Shown here piece by piece: positions 24,230 to 34,218 of a DNA stretch of 64,000 nucleotides. Below the pieces are notes generated by a model. It saw only the letters and a program-made list of their open reading frames with translations, did no database searches and was not told the origin of the DNA. The stretch comes from Rugalucina vietnamica (Eukaryota > Mollusca > Bivalvia > Lucinida > Lucinidae): contig OZ024869.1 of the NCBI GenBank assembly GCA_964017185.1, positions 66,558,315-66,622,314 on the forward strand, given 5' to 3'. Both the position numbers and the translations under genes were made by a program. The first letter of the stretch is position 1. Each line of letters opens with the position of its first letter.

Positions 24230-24477
24230 TTTTTTTCTTATTTTTCATTTCCCTCCCCATAATGTATTGCCAAACACTAATGATATTTAAAATAAGGTGA
24301 AATGGTTATCATTTGGTGATGGATTCTTTATTTTTTCAACAGCTGTATAGCCTCTATGGACCAGGTTCACTTGTAAGATATATGTTTCATTAAATATCAT
24401 AGATGGAATATGGAAAAATATCATCACATCACTGGCTTATACCCTACTCCCATTTATCTGCATGCTCATTGGTATGC

Positions 24478-24741
24478 ATCAGGAAAACATGTCCATGAAA
24501 AGTACTTTTACATAGAAAAACTGGGGTTTGCAGGGGTATACCTATTTTTGCTCCAAAACATAGATTGTGGGTACTCGTTAGAACTGCCTCGGCGAGGCGA
24601 TTCTAATGGGCGGTTCTAACATGTTCCCACAATCTATGTTTCAAGCAAAAGCAAGAAAAATTATCAAAAGTTATCCGCTGAAAATTTTCCATTTTTACAA
24701 ATAAAAAAATCTGTATATTGCATGGGCGTGTTTTCGTAATG
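24478..24741. mobile_element. MITE-B copy
   Basis: Ends tcaggaaaacatgtccatg and tgcatgggcgtgttttcgta. Centre catagattgtgggtactcg.. / ..cccacaatctatg. Confidence 0.88.
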
Positions 24742-25140
24742 TGGAAAGAATTGATCAGTAAACAAATCTGAATATGAGGGATATAACATGAATATAATAT
24801 TATTATGGTTTTTAACAGTTTTGAATTAATGTATATTTAATGTACCATTGAAAATTTTAATTTTCTGTAAACATTACAAAGTATATGCACATACTAGCCA
24901 AACTAAAAGAGGGTCAAACATATTATTGGCTAAGTTGATTGCATGTTGCTGAAATGGCCACTTTTAGACTTTTACTTCTCACATCAGGAAGGCAATTATG
25001 ATTATGATCAAAACATAATTTAGCGATATTTGTGTAGGTGAGTACACATGTACATGAAAACCATGTCGGTCATAGTATCCGGAAAAATGACAGTAAAGTC
25101 TGGACATTAAATTTTCCCATTCTACATCTACAACTCTACA

Positions 25141-25380
25141 TCAGGAAAACATGTCCGTGCAATAAATACCCCCCTTAAAACCCCACTTTATATAGTAAAA
25201 AAGGGGTAACCAGGGGTATACTATTTTTCTTATTTTAGCTCCTAAACATAGATTGTGGGTACTTGTTAGAACCGCCTATGTTTTGAGCAAAAATAAGAAG
25301 AATATCAAATTTCTTCAGCTGAAAATTTTCAATATTTAAAGCTAAAAAATCTCTGTTTATTGTATGGGCAAGTTTTCGTT
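25141..25380. mobile_element. MITE-B copy, half hairpin
   Basis: The left half is intact (tcaggaaaacatgtccgtgc, catagattgtgggtactt). The right hairpin arm is deleted after gttagaaccgcc. Confidence 0.85.
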
Positions 25381-25770
25381 TGAAATATGCTAGTTAGTAT
25401 TTCACCTGCCAGTTTCTACAGGTAGTTTATGGTTTGCATTATGCATGTATAAATAGACAGCTAGCTTTATGACCATTGACCACATCAGTTTCCTCAGCAC
25501 TGCAATACAAAGCCTTTGCTTATTTACCACCCTTTAAATAAGTATCTAAGATTCAAGTGGGAAATATTTAAGAAAAGAATTAAAATTAAAATCATTTCCT
25601 AATTATGCAACAAAAACTTTGCAATATATTATCCATGATTTATCTAAAATTTAGAAACACAAGCTGTATATGTTACACAAACAAACAAACATGTTTCTTT
25701 AAAAAGGGTCTGTTTTCTTTATTTTGGTGATGAATGAACACAGACTAATTTAAAATCTCATTTGTTCTAG

Positions 25771-26037
25771 ACAGTAGATCCAATACAAGACACCACCCTG
25801 CTGATCCACTTCTTCGGCAAGCGAGGCAATGACGTCCTGAAGTACGACGACTTCAACCATTTCGTGGTGAACCTACAGAGTGAAGTAATAGAACTAGAGT
25901 TCTTAGAATTCTCCAAGGGCATGCAGACGATCTCCGAGGAGGATTTTGCCAGGATTTTGTTACGGTATACAAACTTGGAGAAAGCTGAGATCGGGGAATG
26001 TCTGACCCGGGTGAGGAATAGGATGCCTGAGGAAAAG
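25771..26037 (+). CDS. MICU3: MICU3-like core exon
   Basis: This is the longest exon of the gene: 89 codons, phase 0 at both ends, acceptor tttgttctag, donor gtgagg. The peptide starts TVDPIQDTTLLIHFFGKRG. It carries the family core motifs FFGKRG, NLQSEVIELEFL, FSKGM, ISEEDFARILLRYTN and ends MPEEK. These match the MICU2/3 subfamily (FFGKxG, EFL.xS.GM, EEDFA) and especially MICU3 (SEEDFAxILLRYTN). A MITE-B copy begins 18 bp after the donor. Confidence 0.95.
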
Positions 26038-26055
26038 GTGAGGGATTCATGGTGT

Positions 26056-26454
26056 CATTACGAAAACTTGTCCATGCAATATACAGGGAATTTTTTCAGT
26101 TCTAAAAATTGAAAATTTCATTAGAAAAGGGAATAGTGGCTGCCTCTCCAAACAGCATTGCAGATATTTAGTTTTGGTGGTGGTAGAATTAGAGAACAAT
26201 ATATCTACTGGGAGTGATCACAGGTGCTCCAATCGGGTGGAGGAGAATACAGACTGAAAGAAAGAAAAGAAATTGGATATTTTTCTTATTTTTGCTCAAA
26301 ACATAGATTGTGGGGTGAGGTGATTCTATCGAGTAGCCACAATCTATGTTTTGGAGCAAAAATAAGAAAAATAGGTATACCCCTGCATGCCCCAGTTTTG
26401 CTGTATAAAAGTGGGGTTCAAGAGGTATTCATCACACGGACATGTTTTCCTGAT
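26056..26454. mobile_element. MITE-B copy, enlarged
   Basis: Begins 18 bp past the 25771 exon donor (acgaaaacttgtccatgcaa). The hairpin catagattgtggggtgaggt is shortened, and the right end is ggacatgttttcctgatg. Confidence 0.82.
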
Positions 26455-26731
26455 GATTGGAAAAGAGCATAATTTTCCAAATTTTGGACTGGGTGATAAA
26501 CATAATGATAATCTAATGATTAAAAGATATTTTTGTTAAGGGCTTATCAATTCCGTAATCTAATACCTGTGAATATTCATATGTTCTAGAAGTGTCTATA
26601 TAAGAAAGATAATTTTCTTCTTGATATTGCTGAGTAAAAAGCATTCATATGAAGAAAAGCAAAGTATCTATTTATTGTTAAATACCAGTTTTAAAAGGCT
26701 ACAGATTTTTGGGGGGTATGAATTGTTGCAG

Positions 26732-26840
26732 GGTATATCTTTCCAAGAGTTCAAGCAGTTCTGTCAGTTCATGAACAGCATAGATGATTTCACCATCGCA
26801 ATGAACATGTACACCTACGCAAACAGACCGGTGTCAAGGG
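26732..26840 (+). CDS. MICU3: MICU3-like exon, FQEF segment
   Basis: The acceptor is attgttgcag and the donor gtgagt. The exon starts in phase 0 and ends with one base of a split codon. The peptide is GISFQEFKQFCQFMNSIDDF followed by TIAMNMYTYANRPVSR. This matches the conserved block between the core and the second EF-hand in MICU2/3 (GITFDEF..., DFAIAM). The acceptor pyrimidine tract is poor in pyrimidines (a G-rich run lies upstream), but the protein match leaves little doubt. A MITE-A copy begins 22 bp after the donor. Confidence 0.93.
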
Positions 26841-26862
26841 GTGAGTATGTTGGTCAAAATAA

Positions 26863-27062
26863 GAGCCACCTCGTAGGAAAACCAACAATGTGGTTTCCGA
26901 ACAGGTCCGACACAAACCGGCCTGTGCTGTCACAGAAGATGGCTAGAAGCTTGAAATTTTGGAGTTATGTAGAGGAGGAATTGTACTATCTGAGTAGCGA
27001 AAACAAAGGCGCTGATCAGCTTAGCGCTTATGCAGATTGTTGGTTTTCCCATGGGGCGGCTC
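26863..27062. mobile_element. MITE-A copy, TSD ataa
   Basis: Starts 22 bp past the 26732 exon donor. Flanked by ataa; ends GAGCC..GGAAAACC and GGTTTTCCC..GGCTC. One hairpin arm is deleted. Confidence 0.9.
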
Positions 27063-27202
27063 ATAACTTAAGCTTCAGATTAAGTTTTCCAGCAGGTATA
27101 TTGGTGGAAATGCAGAAACTTTGTGAACAAACGTCCACTATACAATATTTATGGCAGTATTTCTTCTAAGAATCGACAAGTGTTCATGATCAAGTTCACA
27201 TA

Positions 27203-28382
27203 CCAGAGAACCAATGGTCCTGAGAACGCTCACCTGAAGCCTGATCTTGGAGCATTAAGTCATCATGAAATGACCTTGACCCTGAATACTCACACACCTT
27301 TATTGACTTCATAAGTTGTCTGCATCTGCTAAGTTTCAGGTCTCAGGCTGCACTAGTTTCCAAAACCAGTGATTTCTGAGAAAACCCTAATCTTAATTTT
27401 GATATTTAAATGACCTTGGGTCAAGGTCAATAAATGACCTTGACCTTAATCAATTACATACCTCATTGACTCCATAAGTTGTGTGAATCTAGCAACTTTC
27501 AGGTCTCAGGCTGCAATATTTTCCAAAATATCCATTGTTTTCACCTTTTCCCATGTAAAAGCCTGTTTCCAAAATTGACCTTGCCATAAAATAGGCTGAG
27601 GTCATTCCAGGGTCATCATTGGAACAAACTATATGATAGGCTGGAGTCCCAAATGCTGCATACCAAGTTTAGTGAAAATCGGCCTATTGGTTCTGGAGAA
27701 GAAGATTTTTGAGTGTTTTTTACCATATATGGGGGTGGCGGCCATCTTGGTCATGTGACCCAGATTTCGTGATCAAACTTTCGTTACCCCTACCCATGGA
27801 TGCTCCACATAAAATTTCACTTTGATTGGCCAAGCGGTTTCAGAGATGAAGCTCTTTGAAAAGTGTGTATGGACGACAGACAGGCCAAGGTCAAGAGATG
27901 ACCTTTACCTTCATCTTCTCCATTAGTTGTTTGCATCTACCACTTTTCAGGTCTCAGGCTGCAATAGTTTTCAAAAGATCCATAGTTTTCACCTTTGCCT
28001 ATGTAAAAGCCTATGTCTATGTTTCCGAAATTGACCTTGCCATAAAATAGGTCAAGGTCATTCCAGGGTCATCATTTTAGCAAAATATGATGGGCTCAAG
28101 ACCCCAATGCTACATACCAAGTTTCAAGGAAATTGGCCCACCGGTTCTGGAGAAGGAGATTTTTGAAGGGTTTTAACCATATATGAGCATGGCGGCTGGT
28201 CATGTGACCAAGATCCCGTGAACAAACTTTCATTCCCCCTTCCCATGGAGGCTCCACATAAAATTTTAACTTGAATGGCCAAGCAGTTTCAGAGATCTTT
28301 GAAATTGTGGACGCCGACGGACGGACGACGGATCATGGCCATCCTATAAGCTCACCTTGCGAGCCTTCGGCTCAGGTGAGCT
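27203..28382. repeat. R1 element, inverted, ~450-bp units
   Basis: Starts ccagagaaccaatggtcctg and ends agccttcggctcaggtgagc. Inside are repeated tgaccttgcc(a)taaaatag, ggtcatccagggtca-like, ccatcttggtcatgtgacc. Confidence 0.85.
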
Positions 28383-28528
28383 AAAAAGGCTGACATTTCA
28401 AAAGCAGTTCTAATATTCCTCATATTAAGTTAGGCAAATAATTAGAAAAGAAACAAGCCTTTGAAACGTCTATTATTAAAGTATTTGTCAAATAGTGAGA
28501 AAAGTAATGCACCTTCGAAAGAAGGTAT

Positions 28529-28733
28529 TAGCCGCGTCATGAGAAAACCAGATTTTCGCCTATGCGAATACAAACTGCACAGCTGATCAGCGCCTTTGTT
28601 TTCGCTACACATATAGTACAATTCCTCTTCTTCCTAAATCCGAAACTTCAGGCTTCTAGCCATGTTCTGTAGCTGCACAGGCCGGTTTGTGTCAGACATG
28701 CTCGGAACTCCCAAAGACTGGTTTTCTCGCGCT
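28529..28733. mobile_element. MITE-A copy merged with a splice acceptor
   Basis: The left end agccgcgtcatgagaaaacc is intact. The right end stops at ggttttctcgcg, about 10 bp before the acceptor AG of the 28743 exon. Confidence 0.85.
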
Positions 28734-28742
28734 GTATTTCAG

Positions 28743-28900
28743 AGGAGTTTCAGCGAGCAGTGAAGGTATCTACTGGTAACACCCTAGACTCCCACATTGT
28801 TGACACAGTGTTTAATATCTTTGATGTTGACGGTGACGGACACCTTAGCTATAGAGAATTTATATCCATCATGAAAGATAGGATGCACAGAGGATCCAAG
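28743..28900 (+). CDS. MICU3: MICU3-like exon, second EF-hand
   Basis: It enters with two bases that complete a Glu codon and leaves in phase 0 at the donor gtatgg. The peptide EEFQRAVKVSTGNTLDSHIV leads into a canonical EF-hand loop DVDGDGHLSYRE (D1, D3, D5, E12), then FISIMKDRMHRGSK. This matches the C-terminal EF-hand of MICU2/3. The acceptor is unusual: the sequence just before it (ggttttctcgcgctgtatttcag) is largely the truncated right end of a MITE-A copy. Confidence 0.94.
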
Positions 28901-28923
28901 GTATGGTTTGTGTCCCGGCCACA

Positions 28924-29395
28924 ATGTTATAAAACTTTTTCCATGCTCAACTTCTTTTTCCATGCTCAACTTTGTTGAGACTGAAGCTTATCCTGCTCAC
29001 GAACTTTTAAAATACAATGTTTTTCAACATTTTCAGCAGGATAAATGATTGGCTTTGGTGATGTAAACCTGAAATTCCAATTAAGTTAGCTATTTTGGTA
29101 AATATGAGCAGTTTGAATTTTAGTTTCGGCCATACATGTGATACATCATTCTAAGAAGCCAAATAGTGAGATTTTTTTTTCGAAATAGGGAGAATGATCA
29201 AACAAAGAAGGAAATTCTTGAATTCAAATAGGGAGGTCTGAACATTTGAAATAGGGAGATGTACAAATTATATCAGGAAATTTTTAAATTCCAAATAGGG
29301 AATTTTGTTAAAAAATAGGGAGATCCCTCCGAAATAGGGAGATAGCACATGTATGGTTTCAGCTGAGTTGTGCATGAAAAAAGTTTTATACCTCT
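28924..29395. mobile_element. MITE-D copy, interrupted
   Basis: Ends gttataaaactttttccatg and gcatgaaaaaagttttatacc. The middle has cctgctcacgaacttttaa / agcaggataaat. Another element is inserted at 29130-29356. It begins 24 bp past the 28743 exon donor. Confidence 0.75.
29130..29356. mobile_element. Small nested element with CCATACATGTG ends
   Basis: Ends ccatacatgtg / cacatgtatgg are exact inverted repeats. The inside is tandem aaatagggaga motifs. Confidence 0.7.
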
Positions 29396-29702
29396 GGGGT
29401 TGTGCTATCCTGCTTTCAACAAATAAAGATTTTGATCAGTCTAAATAGTGGCTCTTACCATTTTTGTTTTTCTCTACTCTTCAAAATGGCGAATTTTTTG
29501 CCTTGTATGTACTAAAACAGACCATATACAATGGATCCATAAAATGCTCAAGTTAAAGGGAATTTAAATCCCTTCTACTTACATTGATGATGGAAAATAT
29601 GGTGAATGTCAAGAATACAACATATTGGTCATTTCAGTTGTCTCTACTTCCTGATGAAAATACATTTGTATTTTGTCTTAGTTTCATTTTGTTATATTTC
29701 AG

Positions 29703-29777
29703 TCTCGTGTGATGCACAATCAAGGTCACTGGGACTCTTTCAAAAGCTGTGTGAAGAATGAGATGAAATCCTACTGA
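29703..29777 (+). CDS. MICU3: MICU3-like terminal exon with stop
   Basis: The acceptor is tttgttatatttcag. 24 codons then TGA at 29775-29777. The peptide SRVMHNQGHWDSFKSCVKNE ends MKSY. The F-K-S-C-x-K-x-E pattern matches the last helix of MICU3. The protein ends here without a longer tail, as in MICU3. The 3' UTR follows and runs into a MITE-A copy 37 bp after the stop. Confidence 0.92.
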   Translation, partial: SRVMHNQGHWDSFKSCVKNEMKSY

Positions 29778-29814
29778 GAAGACAAAGTTGAAACGAGGGG
29801 AAGTTGTGATATTT

Positions 29815-30049
29815 AAGCCGCATTGTGGGAAAACCGGAATTTTGCCTATGCGAAAACAAGGGCGCAGATCAGCTTCACAGTAACTGCGAAGCTGATAAGC
29901 GCCTTTGTTTTCGCTACTCCGAAAGTACGATTTCTCTTCTTCTTAAATCCGAAATTTCATGCTTCTAGTCTGCTTCTGTGACTGTAAAGGCTGGTTTGTG
30001 TCAGACCTGGTCAGAAACCCTGAAGACCGGTTTTCCCGCGTTGCGGCTC
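29815..30049. mobile_element. MITE-A copy in the MICU3-like 3' UTR
   Basis: Begins 37 bp after the stop codon. The hairpin cttcacagtaactgcgaag is present. If transcribed it would fold into a strong stem in the mRNA. Confidence 0.88.
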
Positions 30050-30251
30050 GTTTTGGAACTTAAGCTGCACTCTGAGCCATTTACTTACTCAAATATTTTA
30101 ACTGTTTAAATTACAAGTTGACTTAATATGGCCTCTGGAACATGACCTTTTGATCTGGAGATTTGATGCTCTACTACTAGGCTCCACACCATGGCAGTAG
30201 AGAGGATGCCTTGTCTTAGAACAGTGTAGTTTGTCTCGTTCAGATTGTTAC

Positions 30252-30575
30252 CTGGGCCCAGAATTACAATCCTCCACATAACCAAGATGGCCGCCATGGC
30301 TATAAATAGCAAAAACCTTTAAAAATCTTCATCTCAAGAACCAGAAAACCTTAGTGAAGGTGGCGAATTTCAGCATCCCAAAAGATGCATCTAAAACACC
30401 CAGAAATCAAACTTACCAATTTCATTATTATCCATGACATTTTATTTGAAACATCTGTATATTTTCGTAAAATCAGTTATTGATTTTAACGGTAAAATAT
30501 TGTGTCAAAATTTGTCACCTTAACTAAGGTAGGCCTTAACTTTAAGGAAGCATTGTAATTCTGGACCCTGGGCCA
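30252..30575. mobile_element. MITE with GGGCCCAGAATTACAAT ends and captured R1 piece
   Basis: Ends tgggcccagaattacaat and attgtaattctggaccctgg. The inside starts with an R1 segment (caagatggccgccatggcta..aaaaatcttc), so the element appears chimeric. Confidence 0.68.
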
Positions 30576-30929
30576 TAGCAAACAATTTATCCCGCTGGTG
30601 GATCATGTCTATCTAGAATCATGTGAAAGGATATTCCGGTTGTAGCCCAAATACTGCGGATACCTTGCCTTATTTCATTTAGATTTACCTTTCACAAGCT
30701 CATGAACTTCCCTGGTTTTGGTCAGTCCAAGGTGAAAAATCTGACTGTAGATTTCCTTTAAAAACAACAATATTACATCTTATTGCAACATGGATTTAAT
30801 GCCAATATTGTTAACTATAATTTTTATATTTTATTTATTACACAATGCTTGTTTTTCTGTTAATCATGATGAAAGAGTGAGTGAAAGTGTTGCTTGTTGA
30901 TTCTCATTTTTAAAGTCTAAACATAACAT

Positions 30930-31166
30930 GAGCCACAAATAAAGTTGTAGATAACTGAGCCTTTGCAACAATATGGGTTTCCGACCAGGTCCAACACAAA
31001 CCAGGCTGTACAGTCACAGAAGATGGTTAGAGGCTGGAAATCTTGGATTTAGAAAGTAGAGGAATTGTACTATTGGTGCAGCAAAAACATAGGTGCTGAT
31101 CAGCTTCGTAGTTACTGCGCCTTTGTTTTCGCCTATACAGATTGTTAGTTTCCCATACGGCGGCTC
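30930..31166. mobile_element. MITE-A copy, diverged
   Basis: Contains ggtttccgaccaggtccaac, gaggaattgtactattggtg, and the end agtttcccatacggcggctc; the left tip is altered. Confidence 0.8.
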
Positions 31167-31489
31167 AACTGCACTTCATGCTAAAGTCTATGCTCATGCC
31201 AGGTCACCATCTCTTCATGAGAATGTTATGATTTGTTTTAGAACTTTAAATTATCAAGTTTCCATGGTCTATTATCCCAGCTCATCTTTTCGTCGACATG
31301 CAATTTTTGAACGGGCAAGAGGAATACTAGCAGAAGAAATATTTACAGGAAATGATTCAAAAAAGCATTACTGCTTGTTTTTATTGAATCCTGTTTTTAC
31401 TATCATGCTTTGTAATGTTATTTTTATGACGATGTATAATGAGTTGAAGAAATACAGTTTTAGTTAAATGTTTTCTGTTAAATCACATA

Positions 31490-31640
31490 ACAGTGACATT
31501 TAGTGTGTAGAAGCAAATTAAATAGCCTTAGGTCCCCTAGAAACCCCATTTCTGAATCGCTCAGCGATTTAGAAAAGGGGTTTTACAAATTAGGGCATTT
31601 TGGACCTTTTATTTTGCTTGTAGACATGAAGCGTCAATGT
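31490..31640. repeat. Short inverted repeat around ggaccTaaccccatttc
   Basis: taggtcccctagaaacccca..tttctgaatcgctcagcgattt pairs with gaaaaggggttttacaa..ttggacct. A small MITE or hairpin of unknown family. Confidence 0.5.
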
Positions 31641-31794
31641 CCTGTGGCCAAATATTCCGATTTTGGGCCAGCTTCTATTTGAATTGAACATGGTATTAAC
31701 CAAGAGTAACCACACTAAGTTTCTTTTTTCATGTTATAAAGATTATGTACATAAAGTTTAACATTGCTTTTGACTTGTCATGCACACCTGGTCC

Positions 31795-32028
31795 AGAGGT
31801 TATAACACTTTTTTTCATGCTCAGCTCAGCTGAGCATAATATTTAAACTGCTCATAATTATGAAAATAGCCCAAATATATTGGAATTAAAGTTTTAGAAT
31901 GCCAAACCCTGTAATTTATCCTGCTCATAAATGTTAAAATGCCAACAATTGTTGGCATTTTAACTTTTATGAGCAGGATAAATTTTAGTCTCAGCTGAGC
32001 TGAGCATGAAAAAAGTTTTATAACCTTG
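31795..32028. mobile_element. MITE-D copy
   Basis: Ends gaggttataacactttttttc and gaaaaaagttttataacctt. The centre is the hairpin gttaaaatgccaacaattgttggcattttaac-like (arms of about 16 bp). Confidence 0.85.
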
Positions 32029-32148
32029 GGGCCTGATCTCACAGATGCTTGACAAAATGTGCTACCATTGTAATTATTATACAAAGATCGAGTGAAATGG
32101 TTTTAAGCATTGCAAAAAATCTCTGCATGTGTTGCAAATTGTTAAAAT

Positions 32149-32373
32149 GAGCCACATCATGAGAAAACCAACAATGTGGTTTTCGAACAGGTCCGACAGA
32201 GCTGTACAAGTACAGAAGGTAGCTTGAGACTGGAAATTTTGGGTTTAGAAAGTAGAGGAATTGTACTATCTGTGTTGCGAAAACAAAGGTGCAGATCAGC
32301 TTCACAGTTACTGTGAAGCTGATCTGCATCTTTTTCACATATGCAAAATGTTGGTTTTCTCATGATGCGGCTC
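32149..32373. mobile_element. MITE-A copy, TSD aaat
   Basis: Ends GAGCCACATCATGAGAAAACC and GGTTTTCTCATGATGCGGCTC, flanked by aaat on both sides. Confidence 0.92.
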
Positions 32374-32495
32374 AAATGTCTTTTTGAATATTATTTTTTC
32401 CTATACAGTGTACCTTTTGTTTTCATATCTCATATTTGTTTTATATACATTAAAGTTTAGAATCCTGTTAAAACTTTCATTTATATGCTTTCCCA

Positions 32496-34025
32496 TCATT
32501 ATACCCCCCCACAATAACGAAGTTATAAGGGGGGTATACTGTTTTCACGTTGTCCGTCCGTCCGTCCATAACACTTTGTTTCCTTAATATCTTGAAGCCC
32601 CTTGGCCGGAATTTCATGAAACCTTGCACACACATATGTTTTATCATAGGGGCCAGTTCTGTGAGAGTTTTTGCCCTTTGTAATTCTTAATGGCTGTGTT
32701 TATATGCATATGTATAGTGCCTTCATGGGCCGATCAACTCCTACCGCAGTTTTCCATGAATAAATCTGAAACTTTACAAATACAATGGAGACATGTTTGA
32801 CATTTGCACGAAGTAGTTTGATAGTGAAAAAATAATTTTTGACAAAATTACAACTGAGAGAACATAGACAATTTTTCATGTTTATTTTCTATTACAGGGA
32901 ATGTGCATGTGCTATGGTAGTGGCTATACGGGCCGATCAACTCCTACCACAGTTTTTGCAGGAGCCATTTGATACTTTGCCACCACAATACAGACACACT
33001 GGACATGTGCATGAAGAAATATTATTTTGGAAAAATAATTTTTAACAAATTTGCAGCTTTGTGAACTTAGACAATTTTTGTGAATTGTTTTCAACATGGG
33101 ATCCATGGTAGTGCCTATATGGGCCGATCAACTCCTACCACAGTTTATGCTGGAGCCATTTGATACTTTGCCACCACAATGCAGACACACTGGATATGTG
33201 CATGAAGAAATATTATTTTGGAAAAATAATTTATAACAAATTTGCAGCTTTGTGAACTTAGACAATTTTTGTTCATTGTTTTCAACATGGGTTCCATGGT
33301 AGTGCCTATACGGGCCGATCAACTCCTACCACAGTTTATGCTGGAGCCATTTGACTCCTTGCCACCACAATACAGACACGCTGGACATGTGCATGAAGAA
33401 ATATTATTTTGGAAAAATAATTTTTAACAAATTTGCAGCTTTGTGAACTTAGACACTTTTGGGATCCATGGTAGTGTAGATATGGGCCGATCAACTACTA
33501 CCACAGTTTCTGCTGGAGCCATTTGATAGTTTGCCTTCACAATACAGACACATTTGGCATGTGCATGAAGAAATATTATTTTGAATAAAATTTGTTGACA
33601 AAATTGCAGCTGTTTGAACTTAGACAACATAGACAATTTTTATGAGCATTTGCTATGGTAGTGCTTATACGAGCCGATCAACTCCTACCACAGTTTTTGC
33701 TGGAGCTATTTGATACTTTGCCTTCACAATACAGACACACTGGGCATGTGCATGAAGAAATATTATTTTGAAAACAATATTTTTGACAAAATTTTTAGCT
33801 GTTTGAACTTCGACAATTTTTTTGTTTAAGTTTTCAACATTTATTCTAAGGTGTGTAGATATGGGCCGATCAACTCCTACCACAGCTTTTGATGTGGTGG
33901 TCTGATACTTTACCTTCACAACAAAGACATGTTACACATTCACATGAAGAAGTTTTATTGTGAAAAAATAATTTTTGACGAAATGGCAGCTTTGTGAACT
34001 TCGACAATTTTTGTGCATGTTTTCA
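32496..34025. repeat. R3-related element with seven ~190-bp tandem units
   Basis: Starts cattataccccccca..ggggggtata. Units anchored on gccgatcaactcctacca occur at about 32731, 32934, 33125, 33316, 33488, 33675 and 33867 (spacing 172-203 bp). No coding function; the small ORFs are repeats of the same unit. Confidence 0.85.
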
Positions 34026-34090
34026 ACAGGCCGGTTTGTGTCAGACCTGTTCAGAAACCACATTGTTGGCTTTCCCATGAAGTGGCTCAT
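34026..34090. mobile_element. MITE-A right-end fragment
   Basis: acaggccggtttgtgtcaga..ggctttcccatgaagtggctc: only the right ~65 bp remain, joined to the tandem array. Confidence 0.75.
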
Positions 34091-34218
34091 TTATAGTTTG
34101 CATCATAAACAGCTGAAAATCATTTTTTTTTTTTTGACTGACTTTACTTTTACCGGGGGGGATCTAATAAGCCTTGCTTATTGCCAATTCTTGTTACCAC
34201 AGAAGAGGATATACCAAA

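Larger units (their letters stand above)
2862..29777 (+). other. MICU3: MICU3-like gene, C-terminal half (gene span)
   Basis: Gene-level entry. Six or seven exons join without frameshift into about 251 residues ending in a stop. The order is EF-hand 1, a variable linker, a helical core with the SEEDFA and LLRYTN motifs, a GISFQEF segment, EF-hand 2, and a short C-terminal helix. MICU proteins are EF-hand gatekeepers of the mitochondrial calcium uniporter in the intermembrane space. MICU3 pairs with MICU1 and increases uptake in vertebrates. The core exon resembles vertebrate MICU3 more than MICU2 or MICU1. The mitochondrial targeting sequence, N-terminal core and promoter lie upstream of the window. 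Introns are long (up to about 14 kb) and filled with repeats. The function is inferred by homology; the exon structure is read directly. Confidence 0.88.
29778..30925 (+). other. Presumed MICU3-like 3' UTR and flank
   Basis: Non-coding DNA after the stop codon. It contains a MITE-A copy (29815-30049) and a GGGCCC-ended MITE (30252-30575). No strong AATAAA signal lies close to the stop; one occurs at 30938-30943 at the edge of another MITE-A copy. The true cleavage site cannot be fixed from sequence. Confidence 0.4.

Noticed and set aside
31093-31467. 124-codon ORF
   Set aside because: It starts inside a MITE-A copy and has no recognisable domain or splice context.
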